Shown here: piece after piece, positions 7,830 through 17,194 of the stretch
How the letters are laid out: each line of letters opens with the position of its first letter
Position numbering within the stretch: the first letter of the stretch is position 1
DNA from: Virgisporangium ochraceum
GTDB taxonomy: Bacteria > Actinomycetota > Actinomycetes > Mycobacteriales > Micromonosporaceae
Direction: 5' to 3'
NCBI RefSeq assembly: GCF_016863655.1
Contig: NZ_BOPH01000097.1
Coordinates: forward strand, 55,347-119,346
Length of the DNA stretch: 64,000 nucleotides
Position numbers and translations under genes: made by a program
Notes under the pieces: generated by a model
Seen by the model: the letters and a program-made list of their open reading frames with translations, nothing else
Database searches by the model: none
Told to the model about the DNA's origin: nothing

Positions 7830-9338
7830 TCACGGGCCGAGGACGTGCGTCCCGTCACCGGCCGGACGCAGGCCCGGGTCGGCGCCCGCGACCAGGTCGC
7901 GCACCGTGGCGGAGACCAGCAGCCGGCCCGGACCCGCGCGGTCGGCCAGCGACACGGCGGAGTCCACGCCCGCACCGTCCACAGTGGAGCCCGACAGCGG
8001 CACCTCGGCGATGTCCAACCCGAACGCGGTGGCGGCGCCCAGGAGACCGGTCACCTCGCGGATCGCGGTCGCCGGTCCGTCGAACACCACGACGTCGCGG
8101 CCTCCGGGCGTCCGCCCGGCCCTTCCACCGGACGGCCGCGCGCCGTCGCCGGCGACCGCGAGCACGGCGGCGAGCGCGCGGGCCGGTGCCGGCGCGGACG
8201 TGAGGTCGCCGAGGAACGCCTCGACCCGGTCGAGGATCTGGTGCGCGTCGATGGCCACGAAGTGGTCGGCGCCGGCCAGTTCCACGAACCGGGCGCCGGG
8301 GATCCGCCCGGCGAGGTAGCGGCCCTCGTCGACGGTGCTGTCCCGGTCGCCGCGGCGGTGCATCACCAGCGTCGGCACGCGCACCGAGCCCAACGCGTCG
8401 CGGACGTCGACGAGGCTGTTCATCGCGATCAACGCGCGCACGGTCGACGGGGCCGCCGCCCGGGCGCGCTGCCCCCACCACCGGGCCATCGCGTCGTCGG
8501 CCGACGGCGCCATGACCCGCATGTCGGCCTCCCAGCTCCACTCCAGCGCCAGCCGCTCGGCGTACGCGTCGCGTTCGGCCCGCGTCGGCGCCCACGGATA
8601 GTCGTCGGCCCGCAGCCGCTTGGCGTAGGAGCCGTACAGCGCCAGCGCCTCCACCCGCTCCGGGTGCGTCGCGGCGAGGAGACAGGCCATCGGGCCGCCC
8701 TCCGAGTAGCCGAACACCACCGCCCGGCGGGACCCGGCCGCGTCCATCACCGCGAGCACGTCGTGCATGCGCGTCTCGAGGTCGGGGATGTCCCGGGGGC
8801 GGTCGGACAACCCCGTGCCGCGCTTGTCGAAGCGGATCAGGCGACCGAAGGTGCCGAGGCGGTCGAGGAACGCGGCGTGCCGGGGGTCGGCCCAGTCCAG
8901 CTCCAGGTGCGACACGAACCCGGCGACGAGCACGATGTCCCGCTCGCCGCGGCCGGTCACCTGGTAGGCGATGTGCAGCCCGTCGCTGACGGCGTAGCGC
9001 ACCGGCGCGTCCCCGGGCCGCGCGGCCTCGACCTGCCGGACCGGACCGACGAACCGGTAGCCCTTACCGTGCACCGTGCGGATCAGCCGCTGCGCCTGGC
9101 CGTTGTCGCCGATCGCCTGCCGGGCCTGCTTGATCCGGCTGGTGACGGCCGTCTCGCTGACGAACCGGCCGCCCCAGACGGTGTCCATCAGCTCCTCCCT
9201 GGGCACCACCCGGTCGCGGTGCTCCACGAGGTGGGCGAGAACCTCGAACACCTGCGGCTCCACCGGTACCCGCACACCCGCGCGCCGCAGCTCGACCGTG
9301 TCCCGGTCGAGCTCCAGGTCGTCGAAGGCGTACGCCAC
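7830..9338 (-). CDS. Winged-helix / alpha-beta hydrolase fusion regulator
   Basis: A 502-residue fusion. Residues 1-98 are an OmpR/PhoB-type winged helix (VEPQVFEVLAHLVEHRDRVV, then KGYRFVGPV). Residues 112-375 are an alpha/beta hydrolase with nucleophile Ser212 in GYSEGG, an acid in GDRDS (Asp331 or Asp333) and His359 in GADHF. The last 110 residues resemble the tail of adenylate-cyclase-type domains often attached to such hydrolases, without catalytic residues. It could be a transcription factor whose hydrolase domain senses or degrades an ester or lactone ligand. This is inference from architecture. The GTG at 9338 follows TAGCGT by 6 nt. It is divergent from the Hsp70-WD40 gene. Confidence 0.8.
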   Translation of the reverse strand: MAYAFDDLELDRDTVELRRAGVRVPVEPQVFEVLAHLVEHRDRVVPREELMDTVWGGRFVSETAVTSRIKQARQAIGDNGQAQRLIRTVHGKGYRFVGPVRQVEAARPGDAPVRYAVSDGLHIAYQVTGRGERDIVLVAGFVSHLELDWADPRHAAFLDRLGTFGRLIRFDKRGTGLSDRPRDIPDLETRMHDVLAVMDAAGSRRAVVFGYSEGGPMACLLAATHPERVEALALYGSYAKRLRADDYPWAPTRAERDAYAERLALEWSWEADMRVMAPSADDAMARWWGQRARAAAPSTVRALIAMNSLVDVRDALGSVRVPTLVMHRRGDRDSTVDEGRYLAGRIPGARFVELAGADHFVAIDAHQILDRVEAFLGDLTSAPAPARALAAVLAVAGDGARPSGGRAGRTPGGRDVVVFDGPATAIREVTGLLGAATAFGLDIAEVPLSGSTVDGAGVDSAVSLADRAGPGRLLVSATVRDLVAGADPGLRPAGDGTHVLGP

Positions 9339-9344
9339 GACCGG

Positions 9345-9350
9345 ACGCTA
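9345..9350 (-). promoter_or_regulatory. -10 TAGCGT for winged-helix/hydrolase gene
   Basis: TAGCGT ends 6 nt before the GTG at 9338 and no ribosome site is present. The divergent gene at 9438 has the same arrangement. Confidence 0.45.
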
Positions 9351-9425
9351 GCCCCGCGACCGGGCACCGGCAACCGGCCCGCCGGTCACGCCCGTCGCCG
9401 GAACCGGTCGTACCGCCCGGGTCGG

Positions 9426-9431
9426 TACAGT
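9426..9431 (+). promoter_or_regulatory. -10 TACAGT for Hsp70-WD40 gene
   Basis: TACAGT ends 6 nt before the ATG at 9438, which selects this start over the ATG at 9447. Confidence 0.5.
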
Positions 9432-9437
9432 ACGCGG

Positions 9438-11816
9438 ATGGCGGCCATGGAAGGGCACCGATTGGGTGTCGACTTCGGCACCTCGACCACCGTGGCGGTG
9501 CTGGCCGATCCGACCGGGCGGGTCCGGCCGCTGCACTTCGACGGCGTCGAGCTGCTGCCCTCCGCGGTGTGCCTGGACCGCGACGGAACCCTGCTGGTCG
9601 GCCGCGACGCGGTGTTCGCGGCCCGCACCTCGCCCGGCGGGTACGAGCCGAACCCCAAACGCACCGTCGACGACGGGACGGTACTGCTCGACGGGCGCGG
9701 GATACCCGTGGTGGACCTGTTCGCGGCGCTGCTGTCACGGGTGGCCGCCGAGGCGCACCGGGTGGCCGGCGCCGCACCGGAGCGGACGGTCCTGACGTGC
9801 CCGGCCGGGTGGGGCGGCCGCCGCCGCGGCACGCTGCTCGACGCGGCGTCGGCGGCGGGGCTGGCCGGGGTGCGGCTCGTGGCCGAGCCGGTGGCGGCGG
9901 CCAGCTACTACGTCCGGGTGGCGGACCTGCCACCGGTCGGCACGATCCTGGTCTACGACCTCGGCGCGGGCACCTTCGACGCGACGGTGGTCCGCCGCGC
10001 CGGTGCCGGCTTCGAGCTCCTCGCGACCCGGGGCCTGTCCGACGCCGGCGGGCTGGACATCGACGCGGCCCTCCTGGAGTACCTCGGCACGGTGTACTCC
10101 GACCGCGACCCCGACCGCTGGCGCCGCCTCACCCACCCGGGGTCCGGCGAGGACCGCCGGGCGGCCCGGTCGCTGCGCGAGGACGTGCGCACCGCCAAGG
10201 AGATCCTGTCGCGGGCCTCGGCCACGCTCGTCCACGTTCCGCTCTTCGACGACGAGGCGCCCCTCGGCCGCGAACAGCTCGAGCGACTGGCGCGGCCCGT
10301 GCTCGCGCGGACGATGGACGCCACCCTGGCCGTGGTGCGCGAGGCCGGGGTGGCGCCGGGTGCGCTGAACGGGGTCTTCCTGGTCGGCGGCTCGACCCGG
10401 ATCCCGCTCGTGGCGACGCTTCTGCACGGGGCGCTGGGGGTGGCGCCGACCGTGCTGGAGCGGCCCGAGCTCGTCGTGGCGGAGGGGAGCCTGTACGCAC
10501 CGGACTCCGCGGTCCTGCCGGCGCCGAACGCCGAGGAGGAAACGGCCGCCACCGAAGAGGAAACGGCCGCCACCGAGGAACCGGCCGCCGCCGACCGCGA
10601 GGCTGTCGAGGAGGCGCCGGCCATACCCGTCGGGGTGCGGATCGGACCCGTCCCGCCACCCGCACCGGATCTCCCGCCCGACGACGTCGAACGGAGCCGC
10701 CCGTCCGCGCTGCGTGCGGTGACGGTCGCGGTGTCCGTGCTCGCGCTGGTGACCGTGACCGCCCTGCTGATCCGCGCCAACCGGGGCGACGCCGAGCGGC
10801 CCGGCGCCGACCGGTCCACCGGCGCCACCGCGTCGGCGTCCCCCGTGGGCTGCACCGACCTGCCGGCGCGCGGCACACCGGCCAGCCCGTCCGGGGTACA
10901 GCAGCTGGCGGTGAGCGCCGACGGCCGCACCCTGGCCGTCGCGACCGCCACCGGGACCGTGTCGTTGTGGGACACCGCGACCGGTCGCGGCGCGGCGGCC
11001 TTCACCGACCCCGGGCCGGTCCGCGGCGTGGCCTTCAGCCCGGACGGGCACACGCTCGCGGTGGCCGACGACGCCGGCCTCGTGCGGCTGCGGTGCCTGA
11101 CCCCGGCCGGCACCGCGCTGGCGCTGCGCGGGCACTCCGCGCGGGTCACCCTCCTCGCGTTCAGCCGGGACGGCGGGACCCTCGCGACCGCCGGGTCCGA
11201 CGGGACGATCCGGCTCTGGAACACCCGCACCGGTGCCGCGCTCGCGACCCTCGACTCGGCCGGCATCGAGCTCCGCGCGCTGGCACTGAGCCCCGACGGG
11301 CGCACCGTCGCCTCCGCGGGCCGCCTGCCGTCCTCGGCCTACGCGGGCGGCAGCCCGGCGCGGAGCGTCGCCGAGGAGGCGTTGTCGGCGCGGATCTGGG
11401 ATGCCGCCACCGGTCGCGCCACCGTCCTGCCGCCGTACGTCGGCGGCATCGACGCGCTCGCGTTCAGCCCGGACGGACGCCGGCTCGTGGCGGCCGGACC
11501 GCGCGAGGTGCTCGTGTGGGACGGGCCCGCGGGCCGGGGAACGACTCTTTTCACCGGCGGCGGCATCTTCAGCGCGGTCGAGGTCAGCGCCGACGGGCAG
11601 ACCGTGCTCGCGGCGAGCACGGACGATCCGGTGCAGCTGTGGAACGCCACCACCGGAAAGACGACCGCGCCGCCGTTCACGCCCGCGGTGTGGAGGGGCA
11701 CCGGCACGTACGAGCTGGTTCTCAGCCACGCCGGGCAGGTGCTCGTCGCCCGGTTCGGCACCCTGGTCAGCATCTACGACCTGCGAACCGGCGGCCTGCG
11801 CGCCACGGTCCCCTGA
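9438..11816 (+). CDS. Hsp70-family ATPase fused to WD40 propeller
   Basis: A 792-residue protein in four parts. Residues 8-365 are an Hsp70/actin-type ATPase: phosphate-1 GVDFGTSTTVAVL, phosphate-2 LVYDLGAGTFDATVV, adenosine VFLVGGSTRIPLV. The Hsp70 substrate-binding domain is absent. An acidic linker with EEETAAT repeats follows (about 365-420), then a transmembrane helix near residues 424-445. An extracytoplasmic WD40-like region has repeats such as AFSPDGHTLAVADD and IRLWNTRTG. The layout mirrors actinobacterial Ser/Thr kinase-WD40 receptors with an Hsp70 domain in the kinase position. Two co-directional genes follow after 69 and 64 nt. Function is unknown; transmembrane signalling or envelope chaperoning is possible. 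Confidence 0.85.
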   Translation: MAAMEGHRLGVDFGTSTTVAVLADPTGRVRPLHFDGVELLPSAVCLDRDGTLLVGRDAVFAARTSPGGYEPNPKRTVDDGTVLLDGRGIPVVDLFAALLSRVAAEAHRVAGAAPERTVLTCPAGWGGRRRGTLLDAASAAGLAGVRLVAEPVAAASYYVRVADLPPVGTILVYDLGAGTFDATVVRRAGAGFELLATRGLSDAGGLDIDAALLEYLGTVYSDRDPDRWRRLTHPGSGEDRRAARSLREDVRTAKEILSRASATLVHVPLFDDEAPLGREQLERLARPVLARTMDATLAVVREAGVAPGALNGVFLVGGSTRIPLVATLLHGALGVAPTVLERPELVVAEGSLYAPDSAVLPAPNAEEETAATEEETAATEEPAAADREAVEEAPAIPVGVRIGPVPPPAPDLPPDDVERSRPSALRAVTVAVSVLALVTVTALLIRANRGDAERPGADRSTGATASASPVGCTDLPARGTPASPSGVQQLAVSADGRTLAVATATGTVSLWDTATGRGAAAFTDPGPVRGVAFSPDGHTLAVADDAGLVRLRCLTPAGTALALRGHSARVTLLAFSRDGGTLATAGSDGTIRLWNTRTGAALATLDSAGIELRALALSPDGRTVASAGRLPSSAYAGGSPARSVAEEALSARIWDAATGRATVLPPYVGGIDALAFSPDGRRLVAAGPREVLVWDGPAGRGTTLFTGGGIFSAVEVSADGQTVLAASTDDPVQLWNATTGKTTAPPFTPAVWRGTGTYELVLSHAGQVLVARFGTLVSIYDLRTGGLRATVP
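10536..10577 (+). repeat. 21-bp in-frame tandem repeat in linker
   Basis: GAGGAAACGGCCGCCACCGA occurs twice with a 21-nt period, giving EEETAAT twice in the acidic linker of the Hsp70-WD40 protein, with a degenerate third unit. Copy number may vary between strains. Confidence 0.7.
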
Positions 11817-11885
11817 GAGGCGCGGTGTCCCGGGCGTCACGGTGTCCTGAGCGGCCGGCCGCCCGGGCCGTGGCATGCTGGTCGC

Positions 11886-12272
11886 GTGTCCGCGCCCCGG
11901 AGTGCCTATGGCCTCGCGCTGCTGCTCGCCGCCGCCGGTGCCACGCACTTCGCGGCCCCCCGCGTGTACGACCCGATCGTGCCGCGGAGTCTGCCCGGCC
12001 GGGCACGGACGTGGACGTATCTCAGCGGCGCCGCCGAGCTCGCGGTCGCCGCGGCGCTCGCGCATCCGCGCACCCGCCGCGCGGGCGGGCTGGCCGCCGC
12101 CGGTCTCTTCGCGGCGGTCTTTCCGGCGAACGTCAAGATGGCATGGGACTGGCGGCGGCGCCCTCCGGCGTACCGGGCGGCCGCGTACGCCCGTCTCCCG
12201 ATGCAGGCGCCGCTGATCTGGTGGGCCCTGCGCGTGGCCGGTTCCAGGACCTCCCCGCGACCGCCGGTGTGA
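11886..12272 (+). CDS. DoxX-like small membrane protein
   Basis: A 128-residue protein with about four hydrophobic helices. The start (AYGLALLLAAAGATHFAAPRVYDPIVPRSLP) and the segment NVKMAWDW match the DoxX-like group seen in actinobacteria, in which H-F near the first helix and NxxMAxxW later are conserved. Function is unknown. The GTG is preceded 6 nt upstream by CATGCT, a weak -10 like those of leaderless neighbours, so it may have its own promoter. It lies between the Hsp70-WD40 and DUF4132 genes on the same strand. Confidence 0.7.
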   Translation: MSAPRSAYGLALLLAAAGATHFAAPRVYDPIVPRSLPGRARTWTYLSGAAELAVAAALAHPRTRRAGGLAAAGLFAAVFPANVKMAWDWRRRPPAYRAAAYARLPMQAPLIWWALRVAGSRTSPRPPV

Positions 12273-12336
12273 GATCATCCCGGCGCGCCACGCCACGGAG
12301 CCGGCGCTCGGAGTGGTCCTCCCGAAGGGCGTCGAC

Positions 12337-15300
12337 ATGAATCCTCTTGCCGGCCTGCGGATGGGCGCCTGCGCCGGAACCGACAACGGGCACCAGCTGG
12401 TGCTGGGCCTCGCGGTGCACGCCGGTTCCGCCGTCGCCGTCGGCGGCCAGGGCTGGAGCGTCGCCGCCGTGTCGTCGGACGGGTACGCCTTCCGCCGGGT
12501 GGTCGCGCCGGGCCGGGGGCTGCGCGGGGCGCTGCTGCGCGGGGACGGGCTGTGGGTCGTCGGCGAGTACGGGTTCATCGCCCGGTCGACCGACCGCGGC
12601 GGGTCGTGGCGGCAGCTGGCCTCCGGCACGAGCGGGTGCCTGTTCGGCGTCGTCGCCGACGACGACGGGCGGCTGTGGGTCGCCGGCGACGACGGCTACC
12701 TCGCGACCTCGGCCGACGGGGAGGCGTTCCGTCGCGTCGGCGGCGTCGACGAGTCCATCGGCCGGATCAGCGGCAGCCCGCTCGGGGTGCTCGTTCCGAC
12801 CGACCGTCCGGGCCGCCTGTACGTGTGCCGCGACAGGTCGGTGCGGCGGCTCGACCTCGAGGCCGGTGTCGACCTCATGTCGGCGACAGTGACCCCGGCC
12901 GGCACCGTCCTCACCGTCGGCGCCGGCGGCACGGTGTTCCGGTCCGCCGACGAGGGCTTCCGGCGCGTCCCGGTGCCGGCCGACGGGCTGCTCACCGCGG
13001 TGCGCTGCCTTCCCGACGGTCGCGTCGTGATCGTCGGAGCGGACGGGCTGGTGCTGGTCTCGGCCGACGACGGGCGCACCTTCGCCCGCTTCGACCAGTT
13101 CGTGACGTCGGCGACCCTGTGGTGCTGCGAGCCCTCCGGCGACGGCCTGCTCGTCGGCGGCGGGAGCGGCGTCGTCGCCTGGATCGGCGCACACCGTCCC
13201 GCCGCGGCCCCACCTTCGCCGACGACCCCGGTGGAGCGGCGCGACGGCGTCCACGTCAGCCCGTGGCTGCGCGCGGCGCTGTACCCGCGGCGCGGCGGCA
13301 TCCCGGTGGCGGTCCGTCCACTGTCGACACTTGACGACGCGTGGACCGCGCTGCGCCGGGCGTTCTGGGCCAACGACCGGCACGGCATGTCGGTCACCGA
13401 CCACCGGTCGAGCATCTGGGCCTACGTCACGAGCGACCACCACCACGAGCGGGAGCTCGGTCGGCGCATCCTCGACCCGCGGCCGCGGGTGGGCTCCGCC
13501 GAGGAGGACGTCAGGGTGGTCGAGCTGGTCCTCCAGCAGTACCAGACGTTCATCGGCGAGTTCCGGGAGGAGACCGAGGACCGGCTCACCGACTTCCTCG
13601 TCGCCTCCGTCGGGCTGCCCGAGGCCGCGCGCCGGCTGCTCGCCGGTCTCCGGTACCAGCTGCCGTACGTCGGCGCCGGGCCGTTCGGCCGGCTGCGCGA
13701 GCTGCTCGCGCTCGCCGACGACGCGGAGTTCGCCGCCGCGAGAACGGCGATCCTGGACGCCGCCGCCGCGATCGCGCCGTCGGCCGTCGACCGTCGGAGC
13801 GCGCACCTGCGCTGGGCGACCACGTTCCTGCTGCCGCTGGGTCCGGCGGCGGGCCCCGAGGAGCGGCGGGTGCACGAGGACGCGCTGCGTCACCTCTGCC
13901 CGTTCGGCGACGGCAACGTGCACGCCACGGGGATCGCCGCCGGCGACCTCGCGACGCTGGAGCGCTTCCTCGCGGCCAACCGCAAGAACGCGCACCCGTT
14001 CTTCGCGCCGTTCCGCCGTGGCCGCGTGTATCTCGCGTCGGTGCTCGAGCTCGCCGGCAGCGCCGCCGCCGAGGTGTTCGCCCGCCTCAAGCCGGGCGAG
14101 CCGTGGCAGACCGACCCGTTCCACAACGACCTGTGGTGCCGGCTGCTGGCGCACATCGACGACGACCACGCCCGGGTCGCGCTGCTGCGGGAGCGGCGCG
14201 CCGGCCACCTGTGGGGCACGGCGAACCTGCTCCGCGCCGCCGCCCTCGACCCGGACCGGGTCCGCCGGTTCGCCCGCGACAATGGCGACGACGAGCTGGT
14301 GGACCTGATCGACCGGGGCATCGAGCCGGATCCCGTCGCACCGCCGGAGGACGACGCGCTCGGCGGCCTCGGCGACCCGGTCGACTACGTGCCGCCACCG
14401 GTCGTGCGGGTGCCGCCGCTCGACCCGGCCCTGACGGTCGAGCCGGTCCAGTCGTGGCGCGACGAGGAGGTCGAGGCGGGCCAGCGGGTCGGCACGCACG
14501 AGTCCGCCGTGACGTGGAACGGCGTGTCCATCGCCCGGTGCGACGACGTGGAGGCGTTCGTCGCCCACCGGGAACGGTGGGCGGTCCCGACGTCCGTCGC
14601 CGACCTGGCGCTGGCGCCGGGGCACGTGCACGACCGGCTCCTGGCGTTGGGCTTCGCTCCCGGCGGCACGGCCGGACCCGCCCTGCTGCCGGTGATGTAC
14701 CGCGGTGGTCTGTCGCACCTGCCGCTGCTGCGGGCCGCGCTGGCCGACCCCGACGGCGTGGAGCACGCGTTGCGGGCCGCGCAGCCGTTCGGTGACGTGT
14801 CGCTCGTTCCCGCGGTCGTGAAGGCGTTCGCCGGGAGGAAGCACAAGGCGCTGGCCCGCTCGTGGATCCTGCGGCACCCGGAACACGCGGCCGCCGGGGC
14901 GCTGACACTGTGGTCCGCCGACCACGCGGACGCGGGCGCGTCGCGCGTCCTGCGGTACCTGGACGCACAGGGCCACCGCGCGACGATCCTGGGCTTCGCG
15001 GCCGACCTTGCTGTCGAACCGGCCGCCGAACCGGCCGTCCGCGCGATGCTCGACGCCGACCCGCTGACCGCGCCCGGCGCGAAACGGCCGACGGTGCCGG
15101 CGTTCGCCGCCGCGCGGACCCTGCCGGCGCTCGAGCCGCCGCTCGACGTGGACCTCCTCCTCACACAGCTGGCCTGGTCCAACGCCGACGAGGTGCATCC
15201 GGGGGTGCTCGCCGCGAAGGCGGCCTGCACGCCGGCGTCGCGGGCCGCGTTCGCGTGGGCGCTGTTCGAGGCGTGGCTCGCCGAAGGCGCCCCGCCGAAG

Positions 15301-16452
15301 GCGTCGTGGTGCCTGCAGGCGGTCGGCCTGCTCGGCGACGACGACTGCGCCCGCCGGCTCACCACGCTGGCCCGCCGGTGGCCGGGGGAGAACGCCAGCG
15401 CCCGCGCGCACGCCGCCCTGGACGCCCTGCTCAACATCGGCACCGACACCGCGTTGATCAACATCAACCTGCTCGCGGAGAAGTCCCGGTTCCCGGCGTT
15501 CGCGGCGGCGGCCCGCGAACGCATCGACGCCATCGCCTACAGCCGCGGCCTCACCTCCGACGAGCTCGCCGACCGGCTCGTGCCGACCCTGGGCCTGGAC
15601 GAGGACGGCGCCGACGTCGTCGGCACCGGCTCGCGTACCTACCGGATCGTCTTCGACGCCACGCTGCTGCCCGTCCTGCGCGACGACCGAGGGGCCGTGC
15701 TGCCGGACCTGCCACGGCCCGGACGCGCCGACGACAAGCAGAAGGCGAAGGCGGCGAAGGCGAAGCTGACCGCGCTGCGCAAGGACGCGCGCGCGTCGGC
15801 GTCGCTGCACCTGGCCCGGATCGAGCGGGCCATGTGCACCGGCCGGGCCATCGGCGCCGGGGTGTTCCTCGACCGGTACGCCCGCCACCCCTGGATGCGG
15901 CACCTGGCCGGCCGTCTCGTCTGGGGCGTGGCCGACCTGCCCGGGTGCGACTTCCGGGTCGCCGAGGACGGCACGCTCGCCGACGTCGACGACAAGCTGT
16001 ACGAGCTGCCCGCGGACGCGCCGGTCGTGGTACGCCACCCGCTCGACCTCGCCGCCGACGCATTGCCGGTCTGGTCGGAGCTGTTCGCCGACTACGAGAT
16101 CCTGCAACCGTTCCCGCAGCTGGCCCGGCCGGTGTACCGGGCGGAGGACGCCGGTGCGGTGCTGTCCGGGCTGGCCGGACACACGGTCACCTACGGCCAG
16201 CTACGCGGGCTGGAGACGCGCGGCTGGCAGCGCTGGCACGACTCGGGCGTGCAGCTGGCCAAGCCGGTGTCCGCCGACACGTGGGCGGTCCTCGACACCG
16301 ACCCCGGCTGGCACGCCTCCGACACCGCCGAGTCCGTGCCGCCGCAACGCATCGAGGGCGTGCGGTTCCACGGCGCCGACGCGGCGGACGTCGACCCGCG
16401 CACCCGCTCGGAGCTCGTCTACGACCTGCACCGCCTGGTCACGACCGCCTAG
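12337..16452 (+). CDS. Beta-propeller / DUF4132 giant protein
   Basis: A 1371-residue soluble protein. Residues 10-285 contain about six repeats of the type GYAFRRVVAPG, GLWVVGEYGFIARSTDRGGSW and GRLWVAGDDGYLATSADG, a BNR/Ycf48-like propeller. The middle and C-terminal parts are alpha-helical HEAT-like, ending in the DUF4132 module (GVADLPGCDFRVAEDGTLAD, DAPVVVRHPLDL). DUF4132 proteins, including E. coli YehI, often carry an N-terminal WGR domain; the propeller replaces it here. The ATG at 12337 was preferred to the GTG at 12313 because GAAGGG lies 7 nt upstream. There is no signal peptide or membrane helix. The molecular role is unknown. Confidence 0.8.
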   Translation: MNPLAGLRMGACAGTDNGHQLVLGLAVHAGSAVAVGGQGWSVAAVSSDGYAFRRVVAPGRGLRGALLRGDGLWVVGEYGFIARSTDRGGSWRQLASGTSGCLFGVVADDDGRLWVAGDDGYLATSADGEAFRRVGGVDESIGRISGSPLGVLVPTDRPGRLYVCRDRSVRRLDLEAGVDLMSATVTPAGTVLTVGAGGTVFRSADEGFRRVPVPADGLLTAVRCLPDGRVVIVGADGLVLVSADDGRTFARFDQFVTSATLWCCEPSGDGLLVGGGSGVVAWIGAHRPAAAPPSPTTPVERRDGVHVSPWLRAALYPRRGGIPVAVRPLSTLDDAWTALRRAFWANDRHGMSVTDHRSSIWAYVTSDHHHERELGRRILDPRPRVGSAEEDVRVVELVLQQYQTFIGEFREETEDRLTDFLVASVGLPEAARRLLAGLRYQLPYVGAGPFGRLRELLALADDAEFAAARTAILDAAAAIAPSAVDRRSAHLRWATTFLLPLGPAAGPEERRVHEDALRHLCPFGDGNVHATGIAAGDLATLERFLAANRKNAHPFFAPFRRGRVYLASVLELAGSAAAEVFARLKPGEPWQTDPFHNDLWCRLLAHIDDDHARVALLRERRAGHLWGTANLLRAAALDPDRVRRFARDNGDDELVDLIDRGIEPDPVAPPEDDALGGLGDPVDYVPPPVVRVPPLDPALTVEPVQSWRDEEVEAGQRVGTHESAVTWNGVSIARCDDVEAFVAHRERWAVPTSVADLALAPGHVHDRLLALGFAPGGTAGPALLPVMYRGGLSHLPLLRAALADPDGVEHALRAAQPFGDVSLVPAVVKAFAGRKHKALARSWILRHPEHAAAGALTLWSADHADAGASRVLRYLDAQGHRATILGFAADLAVEPAAEPAVRAMLDADPLTAPGAKRPTVPAFAAARTLPALEPPLDVDLLLTQLAWSNADEVHPGVLAAKAACTPASRAAFAWALFEAWLAEGAPPKASWCLQAVGLLGDDDCARRLTTLARRWPGENASARAHAALDALLNIGTDTALININLLAEKSRFPAFAAAARERIDAIAYSRGLTSDELADRLVPTLGLDEDGADVVGTGSRTYRIVFDATLLPVLRDDRGAVLPDLPRPGRADDKQKAKAAKAKLTALRKDARASASLHLARIERAMCTGRAIGAGVFLDRYARHPWMRHLAGRLVWGVADLPGCDFRVAEDGTLADVDDKLYELPADAPVVVRHPLDLAADALPVWSELFADYEILQPFPQLARPVYRAEDAGAVLSGLAGHTVTYGQLRGLETRGWQRWHDSGVQLAKPVSADTWAVLDTDPGWHASDTAESVPPQRIEGVRFHGADAADVDPRTRSELVYDLHRLVTTA

Positions 16453-16474
16453 CCGGGGGCAAGGCCGGCCCGGG

Positions 16475-17194
16475 TCACGGGCGGTCGAGCAGCCGGGTGG
16501 CGACCTGCAGCTCCGGGGAGAAGCGCCGGAGGTGGGCCACGAGGTCGTCGGCGGCCGCGGTCAGCGCGCCGTCGGTGAGGGGTGCGAGCGCGTCGAGGAT
16601 GAACAGGGCCGTGGTCGTGCCGGGGGTGAGCTGGGTGCGTCGGCCCTGCCGCCAGTTCCACCGTCGGCAGGTGACACCGGCGTCGTCGCACCACACGACC
16701 TCACCCGGGTCGGGGTGCTCGACCACGACCTCGCCGCCGGCGACGGTGTCGAACGGCTCGTCGCCGGCGGCGCGCAGCAGCCGGGGGCTGCCCCGGTAGC
16801 CGGACAGGTCCTCGCCGCCGAGCGGCACCTGGTGCAGCACCGAGACGGCGTTGTAGACGTCGGTGAGCCGGTTGACGCGGGGCAGGCCCGTCCCGGCCCG
16901 GCGGGTCAGGGCCTCCAGGCTGTTGCGGGTGCGCTGCGGCTTCGCGCCGAACGCGCGGTACGCCTCCCGCCAGGCGGCGACGTGGGGCAGCCGGTCGACG
17001 GCGGTGCCGGCGAGCAGCCGTCCGGCGGCGGCCTCGGCCTCCCGCAGGAGCGCCTCGCTGCCGGCGTCGCCGGGACCCGGGACCACGCCGTCCACGGCGA
17101 CCAGCAGCGCCCGGTAGTCCGGACGCAGGGCGAGTACGGCCGGGTCCACCCCGGCGCCGTCGACGACGTCGCGCGGCAGGGGAGTGTCAGCCAT
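16475..17194 (-). CDS. B3/4 domain protein
   Basis: A 239-residue protein matching stand-alone B3/B4 domains, the tRNA-editing-like module of phenylalanyl-tRNA synthetase beta chains. Key segments are REAYRAFGAKPQRTRNSLEA and LPRVNRLTDVYNAVSVLHQVP. Stand-alone members are thought to edit mischarged tRNA or bind related ligands, but this is not proven. Its start overlaps the end of the XRE-cupin regulator by 8 nt, so the two form one operon. That pairing, regulator first and B3/4 second, is recurrent in actinobacteria. Confidence 0.85.
   Translation of the reverse strand: MADTPLPRDVVDGAGVDPAVLALRPDYRALLVAVDGVVPGPGDAGSEALLREAEAAAGRLLAGTAVDRLPHVAAWREAYRAFGAKPQRTRNSLEALTRRAGTGLPRVNRLTDVYNAVSVLHQVPLGGEDLSGYRGSPRLLRAAGDEPFDTVAGGEVVVEHPDPGEVVWCDDAGVTCRRWNWRQGRRTQLTPGTTTALFILDALAPLTDGALTAAADDLVAHLRRFSPELQVATRLLDRP

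Noticed and set aside
9735..12629. Long minus-strand frame opposite the Hsp70-WD40 gene
   Set aside because: No motif, composition typical of a shadow, and it crosses the stop and start regions of several plus-strand genes.
12133..16182. Minus-strand open frame of about 1349 codons opposite the DUF4132 gene
   Set aside because: High-GC DNA gives long antisense frames. Its composition (runs of R, G, V, H) has no domain motif, while the plus strand encodes a recognisable protein.
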